Source: Streptomyces hygroscopicus
GTDB lineage: Bacteria > Actinomycetota > Actinomycetes > Streptomycetales > Streptomycetaceae
NCBI GenBank assembly: GCA_002021875.1
Contig: CP018627.1
Location: 7,006,001 to 7,070,000, forward strand
Direction of reading: 5' to 3'
DNA: 64,000 bases
Shown here piece after piece: positions 52,599 through 61,175 of the stretch (position 1 is its first letter; each line of letters opens with the position of its first letter). Position numbers and translations under genes: made by a program. The notes under the pieces are model-generated. The model saw only the letters and a list, made by a program, of their open reading frames with translations. It had not been told where the DNA came from and did no database searches.

Positions 52599-52638
52599 CG
52601 AGGGCGGGCGCCCCCAAGACCAGACCAGCCCGCCCTCG
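52599..52638 (+). terminator. Terminator of the aldo/keto reductase
   Basis: An 11-bp stem CGAGGGCGGGC / GCCCGCCCTCG. The following 200 bp up to the vsr gene contain no gene. Confidence 0.75.
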
Positions 52639-52834
52639 CCGGCCCCCCGAACGGACCTTCGACCCAAAACGCACGCCGCTCGCCCCCACATCGGGAAGCG
52701 GGCCATCGGCAACGAATGCCTGCGCCTCGGGTCTCGTGCCCGAATCGTCGTCCGCGGCCACTGCACTGGGCAAGGCGCGGTGCGACTCCGCGATCGTGGA
52801 CCGAAAGGGTGTCGGGAAGTAGGACACTGGGGCC

Positions 52835-53275
52835 ATGCGTGTAGCCCACCCTTCCAGCCCCGACGTCTCGGCCCGGATGAGTCGGCAGACCAATGTGGAC
52901 ACCAGTGCCGAACGGGCGGTGCGGCAGCTGCTCCATGCCTCCGGATATCGCTACCGGATCCACTATCCGGTGCCGGGTATGCGCAGGCGGAAGATCGACA
53001 TTGCGTTCACCGGTGTCCGGTTGGCCGTCCTCATCGACGGCTGCTTCTGGCACGGCTGCCCGCAGCACGCCACCAGTCCCAAGGCGAACGCGGAGTGGTG
53101 GCGCAAGAAGCTCGATCGCAATATCGAGCGGGATCGGGAGACGAACGCGCAGCTTCTGGCCGAAGGTTGGACGGTCCTGCGCTTCTGGGAACACGAGTCG
53201 CCGCACGCCGTCATGCGTCAGGTGGCCGCAGCTGTCGACCGGGAGAAGGCCGACAGACGGAAACGACGGCGATAG
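52835..53275 (+). CDS. vsr: Very short patch repair endonuclease (Vsr)
   Basis: A 146-residue protein matching Vsr. The conserved start RMSRQTNVDTSAERAVRQLL, catalytic Asp55 in KIDIAF, the zinc/structural segment VLIDGCFWHGCP, KLDRNIERD, and RFWEHE near the end are all present. Vsr nicks 5' of T:G mismatches made by deamination of 5-methylcytosine, so its presence implies active cytosine methylation. Start ATG 52835, or the ATG at 52877. First gene of a vsr - methyltransferase-like - methyltransferase operon. Confidence 0.92.
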   Translation: MRVAHPSSPDVSARMSRQTNVDTSAERAVRQLLHASGYRYRIHYPVPGMRRRKIDIAFTGVRLAVLIDGCFWHGCPQHATSPKANAEWWRKKLDRNIERDRETNAQLLAEGWTVLRFWEHESPHAVMRQVAAAVDREKADRRKRRR

Positions 53276-53285
53276 GGCGGAGCCG

Positions 53286-54293
53286 ATGAGCGAACTGCGA
53301 TCCATCGATGTGTGTGCGGGAGCGGGTGGGCTGGCCTTGGGGCTGGAAAACGCCGGCTTCGAACCTGTACTGCTCCTGGACGAGAAGCCGGTGGCCTGCG
53401 AAACACTGCGCATGAACCGACCGGCGTGGCAGGTTCTGGCAGCGGACCTGCTGGAATTCGCCCCTTCGCGACACCAGGAGATCTACGACGTCGATCTGCT
53501 GTCGGCCGGGTTGCCCCGCGTCAGGTCCAGTGCGACCGTCGCGCGGACCGAGACCGAGGCCGAGCTGCGCTTACTGGAGGCAACCGTCTATCTGGCGCAC
53601 GCCGTCCAGCCCCGGGCCCTGCTCATCGAGAACGTCCCCGGACTGGTGAACGCGCCCGACTTCGAGCCGATACGCGACTTCATCCGCGAAGAGCTCGATC
53701 ATCTCGGTTATGGATTCCAGTGGTTCGTCCTGAACGCGGCCGATTTCGGGGTGCCGCAGGAGCGGAAGCAAGGGGTGCTCGTCGCGCTGAAGAAGCAGTA
53801 CTTCGACGCGTTCCTTCCACCCGAACCGACCGTGCGCGAGCATCTGTCCGTCGGACGAGTTCTGCGTCGTTCCATGGCCGTGCGCGGTTGGCGGGACGCC
53901 GATCAGTGGGCGGCTCAGGCTGCCGGCGTGGCCCCGACCCTGGTGGGCGGGTCGGACAGACGGGGAGGCGCGGATCTGGGGCCGACGGGGACGAAGAAGG
54001 CCTGGGCGCGGATGGGAGTCGATGGCGGCACCGTGGCCGACGACGTCCCCGGCCCGGACTTCGTCTGGGCTCCTGAGACGGGACGTCAGGGGATGGTCAG
54101 GATCACGACCCGACAGGCCGCGCTCCTGCAGGGTTTCCCGTCCGATTGGGGATTCGTCGGGAAGAAGACGGCCCGCTATCGCCAGATCGGGCACGCCTCA
54201 CCGCCGCCGGTGGGCAAGGCGCTGGGCCTGGCGATCGCAGCCGCACTGGGGGCGTCTCCGGCCTCCGGCGCCGGCTACACTTCAACCCCATGA
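53286..54293 (+). CDS. Cytosine methyltransferase-like protein without the catalytic Cys
   Basis: A 335-residue protein with the fold of C5-methyltransferases: motif I IDVCAGAGGLALGLENAGF, motif VI IENVPGL (Glu115), motif VIII VPQERK, motif X GHASPPPVGKALGLA. Where motif IV should be P-C-Q, it reads AGLPRVRSS with Arg78, so the nucleophile is missing. The rest of the fold is undamaged, which argues for selection on a non-catalytic role, perhaps a DNA-binding partner of the next protein. Ten bp after vsr; ATGA overlap with the second methyltransferase. Confidence 0.85.
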   Translation: MSELRSIDVCAGAGGLALGLENAGFEPVLLLDEKPVACETLRMNRPAWQVLAADLLEFAPSRHQEIYDVDLLSAGLPRVRSSATVARTETEAELRLLEATVYLAHAVQPRALLIENVPGLVNAPDFEPIRDFIREELDHLGYGFQWFVLNAADFGVPQERKQGVLVALKKQYFDAFLPPEPTVREHLSVGRVLRRSMAVRGWRDADQWAAQAAGVAPTLVGGSDRRGGADLGPTGTKKAWARMGVDGGTVADDVPGPDFVWAPETGRQGMVRITTRQAALLQGFPSDWGFVGKKTARYRQIGHASPPPVGKALGLAIAAALGASPASGAGYTSTP

Positions 54294-55606
54294 ACAACCC
54301 GGGAACACAACCCCACCATCTCGATGGTGTCCGCATACTGGACCTCTTCGCGGGTCCCGGTGGACTTGACGTGGCAGCGCATTTCCTGGGTTTCAAGAGC
54401 ATCGGTATCGAGTGGGACCGGAACGCGTGCGAGACGCGCTACGCGGCGGGACTGCCGACGATTCACGCCGATGTGAGCGTCATGCGCGAGAAGCGGTTCG
54501 ACGAGATTCCGAAATCGGTCGACGTGCTCGCCGGGGGGCCGCCGTGTCAGTCCTTCTCCGTCGCCGGCAACGGCGCGGGGCGGCGAGCGCTGGACACCGT
54601 GGAGACGTTCATCCACCGCCTTGTGGACGGGGAGGACGAGGCGCAGATCGACGACGAGCTGCACGCCCTCGACGACCCGCGCACCGCCTTGGTCCTCGAG
54701 CCCCTTCGTTGGCTCCTCAAGGCGATCGAGACAGAGGGCCGCGAGCCCTACAACGTGATCGTTCTGGAACAGGTCCCCGCGGTCCTGCCCCTCTGGCAGG
54801 TCTACGCGAAGCTGCTGCGCGGCGGGGAAGGAAGGCTGAGGGGCGTCAAGTACGAGGCGGATTGCTGGGAGTTGAAGACCGAGCAGTTCGGCGTCCCTCA
54901 GACCCGCACCCGCGCCGTGCTCGTCGCCCGGCGCCCCGGGGATGGGGCCATCGAACCGCTCGAAGCGACCCATCTCCCCTTCGACCTGCATCGGAGTAAA
55001 CGCAACGCTGTGCAAGCGGAGATGCTCCCGACCGATTCCGCGATTCCCGAGGCCAAGCGGCGCTGGCTCTCCATGGCGGAGGCTCTCGACGCGGCGAGCG
55101 AGCTGAAGGACTCCCCCGTGGACGTGTCCCGGCTACGGACGGGAGGCAAGACGACGTTCTTCGTCGTCTCGAACTACGGCTCCGGGGGCGATCCGAAGAA
55201 TCGGGGCAGGCGCCTGTCCTCCGAGCCCGCCTTCACGGTCACCGGGAAGATCTCCCGGAACAAGGTCTACAAGGACATCGCGGCGTACGCGACCGACCGA
55301 TATGACCGTTTCACCATCCCGGAGGCCGGAGTTCTCCAGACCTTCCCGCACAACTTCCCCTGGTCCGGGAACGACCAAGCCCAGCAGGTCGGCAATGCTG
55401 TGCCGCCGCGGCTGGGCATGTACGTGCTCAGCAGGGCCTTGCGCGGGGACGCCCCTTCGGAGGAGGAGTCGGCGGCCGCGAGGACCTGGCCGAGCGTGCC
55501 CCGCACCACCTCGGACGAACTGCGTCGCATCGGGTGCGGTGATCAGAGCCAATGTCCCTCGGATTCACACAAGGTCACTCGCTCCCGCCCGACGTCCGCC
55601 CCCTGA
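54290..55606 (+). CDS. DNA (cytosine-5) methyltransferase
   Basis: A 438-residue enzyme. Motif I is ILDLFAGPGGLDVAAHF, motif IV GGPPCQSFS with catalytic Cys86, motif VI LEQVPA (EQV in place of ENV), motif VIII QTRTR and motif X GNAVPPRLG. A target-recognition region lies at about 200-330. It methylates cytosine in an unknown sequence, probably as the protective half of the island. The 3' end overlaps by 32 bp with the convergent gene at 55575, so the two operons meet tail to tail. The C-terminal 40 residues are not conserved-looking. Confidence 0.92.
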   Translation: MNNPGTQPHHLDGVRILDLFAGPGGLDVAAHFLGFKSIGIEWDRNACETRYAAGLPTIHADVSVMREKRFDEIPKSVDVLAGGPPCQSFSVAGNGAGRRALDTVETFIHRLVDGEDEAQIDDELHALDDPRTALVLEPLRWLLKAIETEGREPYNVIVLEQVPAVLPLWQVYAKLLRGGEGRLRGVKYEADCWELKTEQFGVPQTRTRAVLVARRPGDGAIEPLEATHLPFDLHRSKRNAVQAEMLPTDSAIPEAKRRWLSMAEALDAASELKDSPVDVSRLRTGGKTTFFVVSNYGSGGDPKNRGRRLSSEPAFTVTGKISRNKVYKDIAAYATDRYDRFTIPEAGVLQTFPHNFPWSGNDQAQQVGNAVPPRLGMYVLSRALRGDAPSEEESAAARTWPSVPRTTSDELRRIGCGDQSQCPSDSHKVTRSRPTSAP

Positions 55607-56462
55607 CCTGCGCGTCCGCGAACAGTTCCGCGAAGTGGTCGACCAGTTTCTCCACCGCCTCCCGTGAAGCCCGTTCCTCCTCCGGGCCCTCGGGCAGGTG
55701 GTTCCGGGGCGACGGGAGAGCCGACCCGGCCCCCGCGATCCAGTCGCGCAGCGCCTCCCCGTCACGTTCCACGTCCGGAGCGATGACGTCGTACATCAGC
55801 GTCGCAGCAGCGGCGTTGACCGCGGACGTGAGGGCGTTCACCTCCCGGCCGGTGCGCACGGTCCCTCGCTCCATCAGCTTGACGAGGGCCAGAGCGGTGG
55901 GGCGGTGATCGATGACGTCCAGCCGCAGGGCGGAGTTCAGCATGTCCTGATTGCCGCAGGCCACGACGGCGGGCCGGTAGTCCGGACCGTCGCGGAAGAG
56001 TTCGGCGGCCCACCAGAGTCGAGCGAACGTCTGCTTGGAGTGCGGGCCGACGAACCTGTCACGCGCCACACGGCCGTGCGCATCGTCCGCCTTCGGTTCT
56101 GACAGGTGCCGCCAGACGACGTAGTCCGGAGCCACTCCAAGGGCCATGAACGTCCAAAATCTCTTCTCGGCCGCTTCCCGGCGAGTCAACCGAAGAGTCT
56201 CGTGCAGCCGCGGCGCCAGCCACGCATCCGCCACCGTGGGGCGCTCGTCCCGGAACGTGGTCATGGCCTCGTCGATCAGGTCGCGCACCCGGTCCAGTCG
56301 CAGCCGCCCATCGTCGTCGGGCAACGCCTCGGCAGCCTTGTTCAGTGCGATGGAAGGAACGTCTTCGCGCCCCTCCAGCAGCCCTGCGGAGATGTACTCG
56401 GCGGCCTGGATGTCGGAGATCAGAGCAAGCCGTTCCGGCAGGTACTCGGGGCGGAAAGTCAC
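55575..56462 (-). CDS. Island protein of unknown function (DUF6339-like?)
   Basis: A 295-residue soluble, mostly helical protein from a GTG overlapping the upstream stop (GTGA). Features: LPERLALISDIQAAEYIS at the start, RRWTF-like KRFWTFMALG and DYVVWRHL in the middle, RLWWAAELFRDG, then a helical acidic end. The FW-x-x-MALGVAPDYVVWRH stretch reminds me of DUF6339, a family seen in defence-type loci, but I am not sure. Last gene of the leftward operon with the sigma-ATPase fusion; it always follows that protein's partner here and probably acts with it. Confidence 0.6.
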   Translation of the reverse strand: MTFRPEYLPERLALISDIQAAEYISAGLLEGREDVPSIALNKAAEALPDDDGRLRLDRVRDLIDEAMTTFRDERPTVADAWLAPRLHETLRLTRREAAEKRFWTFMALGVAPDYVVWRHLSEPKADDAHGRVARDRFVGPHSKQTFARLWWAAELFRDGPDYRPAVVACGNQDMLNSALRLDVIDHRPTALALVKLMERGTVRTGREVNALTSAVNAAAATLMYDVIAPDVERDGEALRDWIAGAGSALPSPRNHLPEGPEEERASREAVEKLVDHFAELFADAQVRGRTSGGSE

Positions 56463-57457
56463 GCGTTGGTCTCCTGGTCGAGTCGTTCGATGTCGCGGAA
56501 GGCGTCGGCCAACGCCTGGGGGACCTCGGCGCGACGAGCGGCCGCATATTGAATACGCGGTTGCAGGTCCGTCCAGCCCCCCTCGCCGGTACGACGGGTG
56601 TGCACTTCGCGGAGGGCGTCGTCCTCCGGCCGGCCGGGGACGATGTCCGGGAGCATCTCGCGGAGCACCGCGCCTCGCCAGTCGGGCGGGAAGAGCGGAG
56701 TACCGTCGTCCTCGATCTCCAGGTCGCCGATGGCGGTATGGAAGACCGCGGCCCACACATCGGAGCGCATCTGGGCCAGCAGCACCTCGCGCATGATGTT
56801 CTTCATCGTCGAGCCCTGGCTTTCCACCAGCGCTACCAGGCCCTCGAAATCCGAGTTCAGACGGACGGCGGGCATCCGCCCCGCGGTGTCCAGGACCCAG
56901 GGTGCGCCCTGGAAACTCCGCAGCCGATCGCCGCCACGGGCGAAACTGACCGTGCTGACGTCGAGCTCTCGGTCCCTGAGCGGAGCGTCGGCCGTCAGGT
57001 CGATCATCCACTCCTGGTCCTGGTCGGTCGAGCCGATGATCCGCCCCTCGACCCCTCCGACTGTGGCCACCACGTGCACGGCGAGGGATGCGCGGTCCAG
57101 ATGGTCGTCCCGGTCGAGTTCGATCTCCCCGGTCCAGTCCTTGCCCCCTTGCGGACCGGGGAACAACCGGGCAACCGTCCTTGCATTGGTGGCCCCCTCC
57201 GTCAGAACGGCGACAACGGCGACATCGGACCAGTCGCCCTTGGTCTCGATCTCACGAGCCGGCACGGTCGCTGTCAGGACGAGTCGTGCGCTCTGCCAGT
57301 CGTGACGCTCGGCCATGCCGAGTGCCACGACCCGCTCGACCACCGAGCATCCCTTGGCGTCCAACTGTTCCCGGGCGTCACCCGGGCCGCGCAGCCGTAC
57401 AGCCGTGACGCGCGCCGTCACCGCACCGTTCGGTCGGGGGTAGGGGTAAACCCTCAC
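56459..57457 (-). CDS. Island protein of unknown function, partner of the sigma-ATPase fusion
   Basis: A 332-residue soluble protein from a GTG at 57457 that overlaps the stop of the fusion gene (GTGA). The first half is strand-rich (PYPRPNGAVTARVTAVRLRG; ARLVLTATVPA); the second half is helical, with MKNIMREVLLAQMRSDVWAA and RIQYAAARRAEVP. No catalytic motif stands out, and no family is recognised. Tight coupling on both sides points to a complex with the fusion protein and the 295-residue protein. DUF-type proteins beside MORC-like ATPases occur in known modification systems, though I cannot match this one. Confidence 0.6.
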   Translation of the reverse strand: MRVYPYPRPNGAVTARVTAVRLRGPGDAREQLDAKGCSVVERVVALGMAERHDWQSARLVLTATVPAREIETKGDWSDVAVVAVLTEGATNARTVARLFPGPQGGKDWTGEIELDRDDHLDRASLAVHVVATVGGVEGRIIGSTDQDQEWMIDLTADAPLRDRELDVSTVSFARGGDRLRSFQGAPWVLDTAGRMPAVRLNSDFEGLVALVESQGSTMKNIMREVLLAQMRSDVWAAVFHTAIGDLEIEDDGTPLFPPDWRGAVLREMLPDIVPGRPEDDALREVHTRRTGEGGWTDLQPRIQYAAARRAEVPQALADAFRDIERLDQETNA

Positions 57458-60400
57458 GCTCCACCTCCCTTGCTTTCCTGCAGCACGACCTCGAGACCGG
57501 TCAGTGCGGCCCGCACCGGATGCGTGGAAACATCAGTGACGCCTCGAAAGACGGCCCGGCGGACTCCTGGCGGGAAGTGCAGGACACCATCGGACAGTTC
57601 ACAGTCCTTGACCGCGACGAGCTCGGCCCACTTGACCACCGGACGAGGACCTGACCGGACGTCCAGTTTGGCAACGGGGCTCATCCGCCAGGGCTCGACC
57701 CCGCCGGGCGACACCTTGACCTCGGCAGTGATTTGCCAGGCGCCGGACGGGGCGACCACGGCCTCCAGATCGTGCAGCTTCGGAGGCGTCACCGTTCCCC
57801 GGACCTTGCCGCCGGGCTTGCCCGTGATCTTGAGCCCTTTGCCGATCTTGCTCGTGGCGCTCGACTTCTTGTCCTTGGGGATCGCCACGAGGTCGTGCAC
57901 GGCCCTGTTGGTCACCGTCGTCAACGCCGCGATCCGACGGTGGGCCGAGGGCGAGTAGCGCATGCGCAACTCCTCGGTCTGACCCCACTTGTTGTGCTCC
58001 GGTGGCTCGGAGGATCGCAGGAACTCCTCGGCCTCGGCCGCGAACGCCGCGTCGTCCCCGGCCGCACGGCCTACGAGCAGAACTGCCTGGAACGGGTTGG
58101 TCGACGCGGGGAGACCGGGCACCCAGCTGGTCCTGACCGTCATACGATTTCCACGCATCGCGGTCACCCGGTTGATCTTCCCATCCGCGTCAGTGGCATC
58201 GGTGATCAGCAGCACTGCCCGATGCTCGCCCGCCGTACCGGCGAGCCCGTCCCTTGCGGGAACGTTCAACGGCACAGTGATGCGGGCCACCTGCCCCGCC
58301 TCGGTGAGACGCTCCACGGTGGTTCCGCTCAGAAACGCCTGAAGAGCCCGCGAGCGGGCGGGTTGGTGCTCATGTGGCTCGACCCGCTCCTCCGCGAGGA
58401 GCTCCACGCCATTGCGCAGCGTCCGCACTGACGCCTCCAGCAGCGGCCGGTGCTCGCCTCCCGCTGTCATCGCGGCCCAGAAGTTGCGGCCGAGGGCGCT
58501 GAGCAACCTCTGGTGCATGCGCTCCAGGCTGTCCTCGTCGTCGTCCTCCTCGCCCTGCCCGGTTCGGGCGGCGAGGCTGGCCACATCATGCGCGCCGACG
58601 ATCAGGAAGGATGTGCCCGGGTCATCGCCCTCTCGGGTGAGGTACAGGTTCTCGACCGTCCCCTCGTCGGCCCACCAGGAACGGACGACCTCCGTGTTGT
58701 TCGCCCCGGCGTCCGGCCGGCCCAGCCAAGCGGGACCGGCGAACCGCCTGCCCTCCACCTCCCGCCAGGGCAGATCGAGCCGGCCGATCACTCGCCGCGC
58801 CGTGCGTCCTTCGTGGGGCTCGGAGAGCGTGGAGTTCATGAGGACGAGCCCTAGCCGGCTGGTCGCCCAGAGCGTTGCCTTCCCCAAGCCGTACGAACCG
58901 CCTGCCGCCGCATCCGATTTGAGGCTGTCGAGCTGACGCCGCACCACGGCGGCGAATCGGCCGTCCTCGTAATCGTCACCGGTGAGCCCGTTGGCGTTGT
59001 AGTCGTCGACCCGGAGAAGGACCAGACGATTTCCCTCGGTCACCTCCCGCAGACCGGCGTTGATCACGCGTCCGACCTTCTGGTCCTGTGCGGCGGCCGC
59101 CTCGTAGTGCCGGCGGAGGCCGCCCCAGTGGATCGCCGCGAGGAACCGGGTGAGGGTGTCGCCGGTCAGTTCGTGCAGCGTGTACCGGACCCTGACCGGG
59201 CGGTTGTTTCGCCTGTCACGCTCGTCCAGGCTGTTCTGCGTCGCCTCACGGGCCAGAACCTCCAGGTCGGCCTCGAAGGCGAAGGCCGCCGCGTTGCCGA
59301 ATTCCCGGCCGCCGTCGTCGTGTCCGGGACGGTGGTACCACACGGCCGGTGTTTCCACGGGATCGTGCCGCCGCTCCGGCCCCACCTCGGCGCCCCGTAC
59401 CGCGTCGTCCTCGGCTCCCAGGATCTCGCGCACCCTAGCCATGAGCTCCGGGCGGGGCTCGGAGCGGTCGTCGAGCCACGCGTCGACGGCCGCTCGCGTC
59501 ACCCCAAACCGGTTGGCCAACTGACTCGCGTCCATCCCCTTGTCCCGCATTCGCCCGGCCAGCCACCGACCGAACCCCGTTTCCTGCGAGCTCACCGTTG
59601 CCTCTCTCCTGTCGGAACCGCTCTCCGGCCTCGGTGTGCCGACGCTCTTGTTCGGTAGCGGCTCACCGACCCCCGTGTTCTTCCGCCTTTCCAGGACTCT
59701 GCGACGCGCGATCGCTTCGGCGGCCTCCCGAGCGATCCGTCGAGCAGCCTTGGCGCGTCGGCGTTCCGCTTCGGCGTTGTCGGGCTCCAGACCCAGGAGG
59801 ATCCTCAGATCCGTCAGCGCTTTCTTCTCGAGCTGTCGAATGCGTTCGCGCGTGACTCCGAAGTGCTCACCGATCTGCTCCAGCGTCCAGGGTGTGCCGT
59901 CGACGAAACCGAAACGCAGCAGGAGAATGTGCCGGAGTCTGTCCGTGAGGGAGCAAGCGTCGAAGAACTGGAACAGCTCCTGTCGCTCGAATGCGGACCA
60001 CAGCGCCTGCTCCGGTCCCGGTGCCGGTCGCAACGTGTCGACGGCCAGCTCTCCGAGGGTCAGGTTCTCACCGACGGGTTGATCGAGCGACAGAATCGCC
60101 CGGCGCCCCAACCGCAGACACTCCTCCACCTTTGCGGGAGCGAGCCCGCATGCCAGGACAAGGTCGTCGACGTTGGGTTTTCTGCCCTGGTCGAGGAATT
60201 CCCGTTCCTTCCTCCGCACCTTGTCCACGTCGGTCCAGACGTGCACCGGGAGGCGAATGGCCGACCCTTCGTTCATCACGGCGCGACTGATGCGCTGCCG
60301 AATCCACCAGGTGGCATAGGTGGAGAGCTTGCACCCCATGGAAACGTCGAACTTCTCCACAGCGTGCATGAGCCCGATCATGCCGTGCTGTACGAGATCC

Positions 60401-61011
60401 TCGTGCATGGGACCGCCTGCCCACCCCAGGCCCTGCACGATCTTGTGAACGAGACGCTGATTATGAAGGACCATCGCGGAGAAGGCCCGGTACGCCTCGC
60501 CGTCTGGCGGAAGCGTCGTCACGTAGCCGTCGGGTAACGGATCCGACGGCCCTGCTGTCCCCCGGAACAAGAGACAGAGCCCCACTTCCTCCTCGGCCGT
60601 CAGCAGGCGCCGGTCCGGATTCACCCGTTTCCGATCGACCTGCAGCAGGTCCCGGGCGGTGCGCCGAGCCGCTTCCAGGTCGCTCACACGCACCGTCCCG
60701 CGAAGCGACTCGAGATCCGGATTTTCCTCTTCCGCCTCGGGGGCTTCCGGGTCGTCGGGTACCTCGTCGGGACCGGTATCGCCATCGGAGTTCGGGCTCT
60801 GCGGGAAGTCCGCCTCCTCTTCGCCGTCCTCCTCGGTCACCTCCGCCGTTATCACGGCCTCGTACAGGGACTGGGTCTCCTGCGTGTCGAGGCGCGCAGC
60901 CCGCATCACCTGCCGCAGAGCCGTACGGCGCTCGAGTCCTTCGGCCGTGAATCGCTGCACGAGGCGGATGAGCAGCGCCCGACCAGCGTCACTCGTCCCC
61001 CCGCCGGACAC
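57454..61011 (-). CDS. Sigma-70 factor fused to helix-turn-helix and GHKL (MORC/MutL-like) ATPase
   Basis: A 1185-residue single frame from a GTG at 61011. After an acidic N terminus (50-110), residues about 110-410 are a complete RpoD-like sigma factor: region 2 with HNQRLVHKI, EDLVQHGMIGLMHAVEKFD and TYATWWIRQ (170-260), region 3 (265-330), region 4 with GVTRERIRQLEKKAL (345-408). An XRE-like helix-turn-helix follows (480-532). From 560 on is a GHKL ATPase: N box E589...N593 (REATQNSLDE), G1 D669-D670 with NANG, G2 GGSYGLGK (704-711), then an S5-like region and about 300 further residues. The ATPase part resembles bacterial MORC-like proteins next to DNA methylases. No frameshift or stop separates the parts. 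I know of no described protein with this make-up. Confidence 0.9.
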   Translation of the reverse strand: MSGGGTSDAGRALLIRLVQRFTAEGLERRTALRQVMRAARLDTQETQSLYEAVITAEVTEEDGEEEADFPQSPNSDGDTGPDEVPDDPEAPEAEEENPDLESLRGTVRVSDLEAARRTARDLLQVDRKRVNPDRRLLTAEEEVGLCLLFRGTAGPSDPLPDGYVTTLPPDGEAYRAFSAMVLHNQRLVHKIVQGLGWAGGPMHEDLVQHGMIGLMHAVEKFDVSMGCKLSTYATWWIRQRISRAVMNEGSAIRLPVHVWTDVDKVRRKEREFLDQGRKPNVDDLVLACGLAPAKVEECLRLGRRAILSLDQPVGENLTLGELAVDTLRPAPGPEQALWSAFERQELFQFFDACSLTDRLRHILLLRFGFVDGTPWTLEQIGEHFGVTRERIRQLEKKALTDLRILLGLEPDNAEAERRRAKAARRIAREAAEAIARRRVLERRKNTGVGEPLPNKSVGTPRPESGSDRREATVSSQETGFGRWLAGRMRDKGMDASQLANRFGVTRAAVDAWLDDRSEPRPELMARVREILGAEDDAVRGAEVGPERRHDPVETPAVWYHRPGHDDGGREFGNAAAFAFEADLEVLAREATQNSLDERDRRNNRPVRVRYTLHELTGDTLTRFLAAIHWGGLRRHYEAAAAQDQKVGRVINAGLREVTEGNRLVLLRVDDYNANGLTGDDYEDGRFAAVVRRQLDSLKSDAAAGGSYGLGKATLWATSRLGLVLMNSTLSEPHEGRTARRVIGRLDLPWREVEGRRFAGPAWLGRPDAGANNTEVVRSWWADEGTVENLYLTREGDDPGTSFLIVGAHDVASLAARTGQGEEDDDEDSLERMHQRLLSALGRNFWAAMTAGGEHRPLLEASVRTLRNGVELLAEERVEPHEHQPARSRALQAFLSGTTVERLTEAGQVARITVPLNVPARDGLAGTAGEHRAVLLITDATDADGKINRVTAMRGNRMTVRTSWVPGLPASTNPFQAVLLVGRAAGDDAAFAAEAEEFLRSSEPPEHNKWGQTEELRMRYSPSAHRRIAALTTVTNRAVHDLVAIPKDKKSSATSKIGKGLKITGKPGGKVRGTVTPPKLHDLEAVVAPSGAWQITAEVKVSPGGVEPWRMSPVAKLDVRSGPRPVVKWAELVAVKDCELSDGVLHFPPGVRRAVFRGVTDVSTHPVRAALTGLEVVLQESKGGGA

Positions 61012-61175
61012 ACTGCCCCCACTCCGTCGCCATCACGCCCCCGCGATCTGTCTCCGTGCCCCCATAGTCCATCACTCATCGGGGCGCCGTTGCCAGCACC
61101 TCCTGACAGGACACGCCCCCGGGAGAATCCACCGCTCGGTACTTTGAGAACGTATTGGCTTGACCATGGGGAGAG
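61012..61175. promoter_or_regulatory. Divergent promoter region of the island
   Basis: 164 bp between the sigma-ATPase fusion (leftward) and the NERD helicase (rightward). Both promoters must lie here. I see no clear vegetative -35/-10 pair, which is compatible with control by the fused sigma factor itself but does not show it. Confidence 0.4.

Noticed and set aside
53286..54293. Reading the first methyltransferase-like gene as a simple pseudogene
   Set aside because: The frame is intact, other motifs are kept and it is coupled to the next gene; only the catalytic Cys is replaced.
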